A stretch of 5,465 nt of DNA, from assembly GCA_019247335.1 (NCBI GenBank), contig JAFAPB010000063.1, positions 1 to 5,465 of the forward strand. Reading direction: 5' to 3'. The stretch is from Candidatus Kaiserbacteria bacterium. GTDB taxonomy: Bacteria; Patescibacteriota; Minisyncoccia; Phycocordibacterales; UBA2100. Positions 5,287 through 5,465 of this stretch are shown piece after piece. The position numbers and the translations under genes are program-made. Under the pieces are notes generated by a model, which searched no databases, was not told where the DNA came from, and was given only the letters and a program-made list of their open reading frames with translations. Numbering within the stretch: position 1 is the stretch's first letter; each line of letters opens with the position of its first letter.

Positions 5287-5314
5287 GTCTCCGACAGATT
5301 GATACTGCGGAGAC
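5287..5314 (-). promoter_or_regulatory. Inverted repeat that could mask the ribosome binding site of the CxxC gene
   Basis: Perfect 7-bp arms GTCTCCG (5287-5293) and CGGAGAC (5308-5314) flank a 14-base loop. On the minus-strand RNA the downstream arm contains the GGAG Shine-Dalgarno (5289-5292) of the 52-residue gene, so the folded stem would hide it. It could equally be a DNA operator. The transcription start is unknown, so it is not certain that both arms are in the mRNA. Confidence 0.35.
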
Positions 5315-5341
5315 GCTAGCATGAGCGGTACATGCGCCCCA

Positions 5342-5369
5342 TAGACATTGTTAAATGGTGTGCTATAAT
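5342..5369 (+). promoter_or_regulatory. Near-consensus promoter (TAGACA-16-TATAAT, extended -10)
   Basis: The -35 TAGACA (5342-5347, one mismatch to TTGACA) is 16 bases from a perfect TATAAT (5364-5369) preceded by TG and one base. It is the best promoter in the window. The predicted start is near 5376, driving whatever lies at and beyond the right edge. Confidence 0.7.
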
Positions 5370-5421
5370 ACATCTATCGCTCCGGTTGAGGGGCTTTGTT
5401 CAGGCAGAAAAGGGGAATCGC

Positions 5422-5465
5422 GTGTCGTCCTATTCGATGGCACTCGAACGGCAGCAAGGGCACCG
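5422..5465 (+). CDS. Possible start of a gene running off the right edge
   Basis: GTG 5422 is preceded by AAGGGG, with six bases between the last G of GGGG (5412-5415) and the GTG, and opens a frame reading MSSYSMALERQQGHR to the window end, with mostly G/C third positions (10 of 14). It lies about 46 bases downstream of the predicted start of the strong promoter. Only 14 full codons are visible, and the other two forward frames are open over the same stretch, so the transcript might start elsewhere or be non-coding. No product can be named. Confidence 0.35.
   Translation, partial: MSSYSMALERQQGH

Noticed and set aside
5430..5465. Minus-strand open tail reading RCPCCRSSAIE then TAG, at the right edge
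   Set aside because: It is only eleven codons, with no terminator after it, and it opposes the plus-strand GTG start and strong promoter. It could still be the end of a gene from outside the window.
5376..5465. SRP, tmRNA or RNase P RNA start after the strong promoter
   Set aside because: I looked for the conserved tmRNA 5' end, the RNase P GAGGAAAGTCC block and the SRP GGAAG-type loop with AGCAGC; none fits well enough to call.

Overview
The window looks like chromosomal housekeeping DNA from an ultra-small bacterium of the Candidate Phyla Radiation (Patescibacteria), most likely a fairly GC-rich member of the Parcubacteria side. This is inferred, not proven. The pointers are a membrane-anchored DUF5667 protein with the AENALPGD-type motif common in that group, a Parcubacteria-like MFS membrane protein, several genes that lack Shine-Dalgarno sites, very tight gene packing, and a standalone rplU. 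TGA is used as a normal stop at several genes, which argues against the recoded Gracilibacteria/SR1 group.

Layout from left to right: (1) a DUF5667 protein, 74-1093 (+), with anti-sigma-like architecture, perhaps preceded by the last codons of an upstream gene. (2) A two-gene membrane operon: a 116-residue four-helix protein (1142-1492, +) whose stop overlaps the ATG of a 378-residue MFS-type protein (1489-2625, +). (3) yqeY (2626-3078, -), which abuts the MFS gene tail to tail with no gap. (4) rmuC (3132-4202, +), divergent from yqeY across 53 bases. (5) An unrecognised small secreted protein (4252-4662, -) with its own promoter, ribosome binding site and terminator. (6) rplU, ribosomal protein L21 (4775-5092, +). 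(7) A 52-residue CxxC micro-protein (5124-5282, -) sharing a terminator hairpin with rplU. (8) A near-consensus promoter (5342-5369) firing off the right edge, with a possible GTG-started gene beginning at 5422.

The genes do not form one pathway. What unites the window is how expression is set up. Three genes (the 116-residue membrane protein, yqeY, rmuC) have a -10-like hexamer ending exactly six bases before the ATG, which predicts leaderless mRNAs. The secreted protein and the CxxC micro-protein instead carry clear Shine-Dalgarno sites. The secreted-protein/rplU intergenic region holds back-to-back sigma-70-type promoters, each overlapped by a perfect palindrome. I did not find a convincing new multi-gene system. 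The best leads are the leaderless spacing rule, the palindromes in the rplU intergenic region, the orphan secreted protein and the CxxC micro-protein with its possible SD-masking hairpin.
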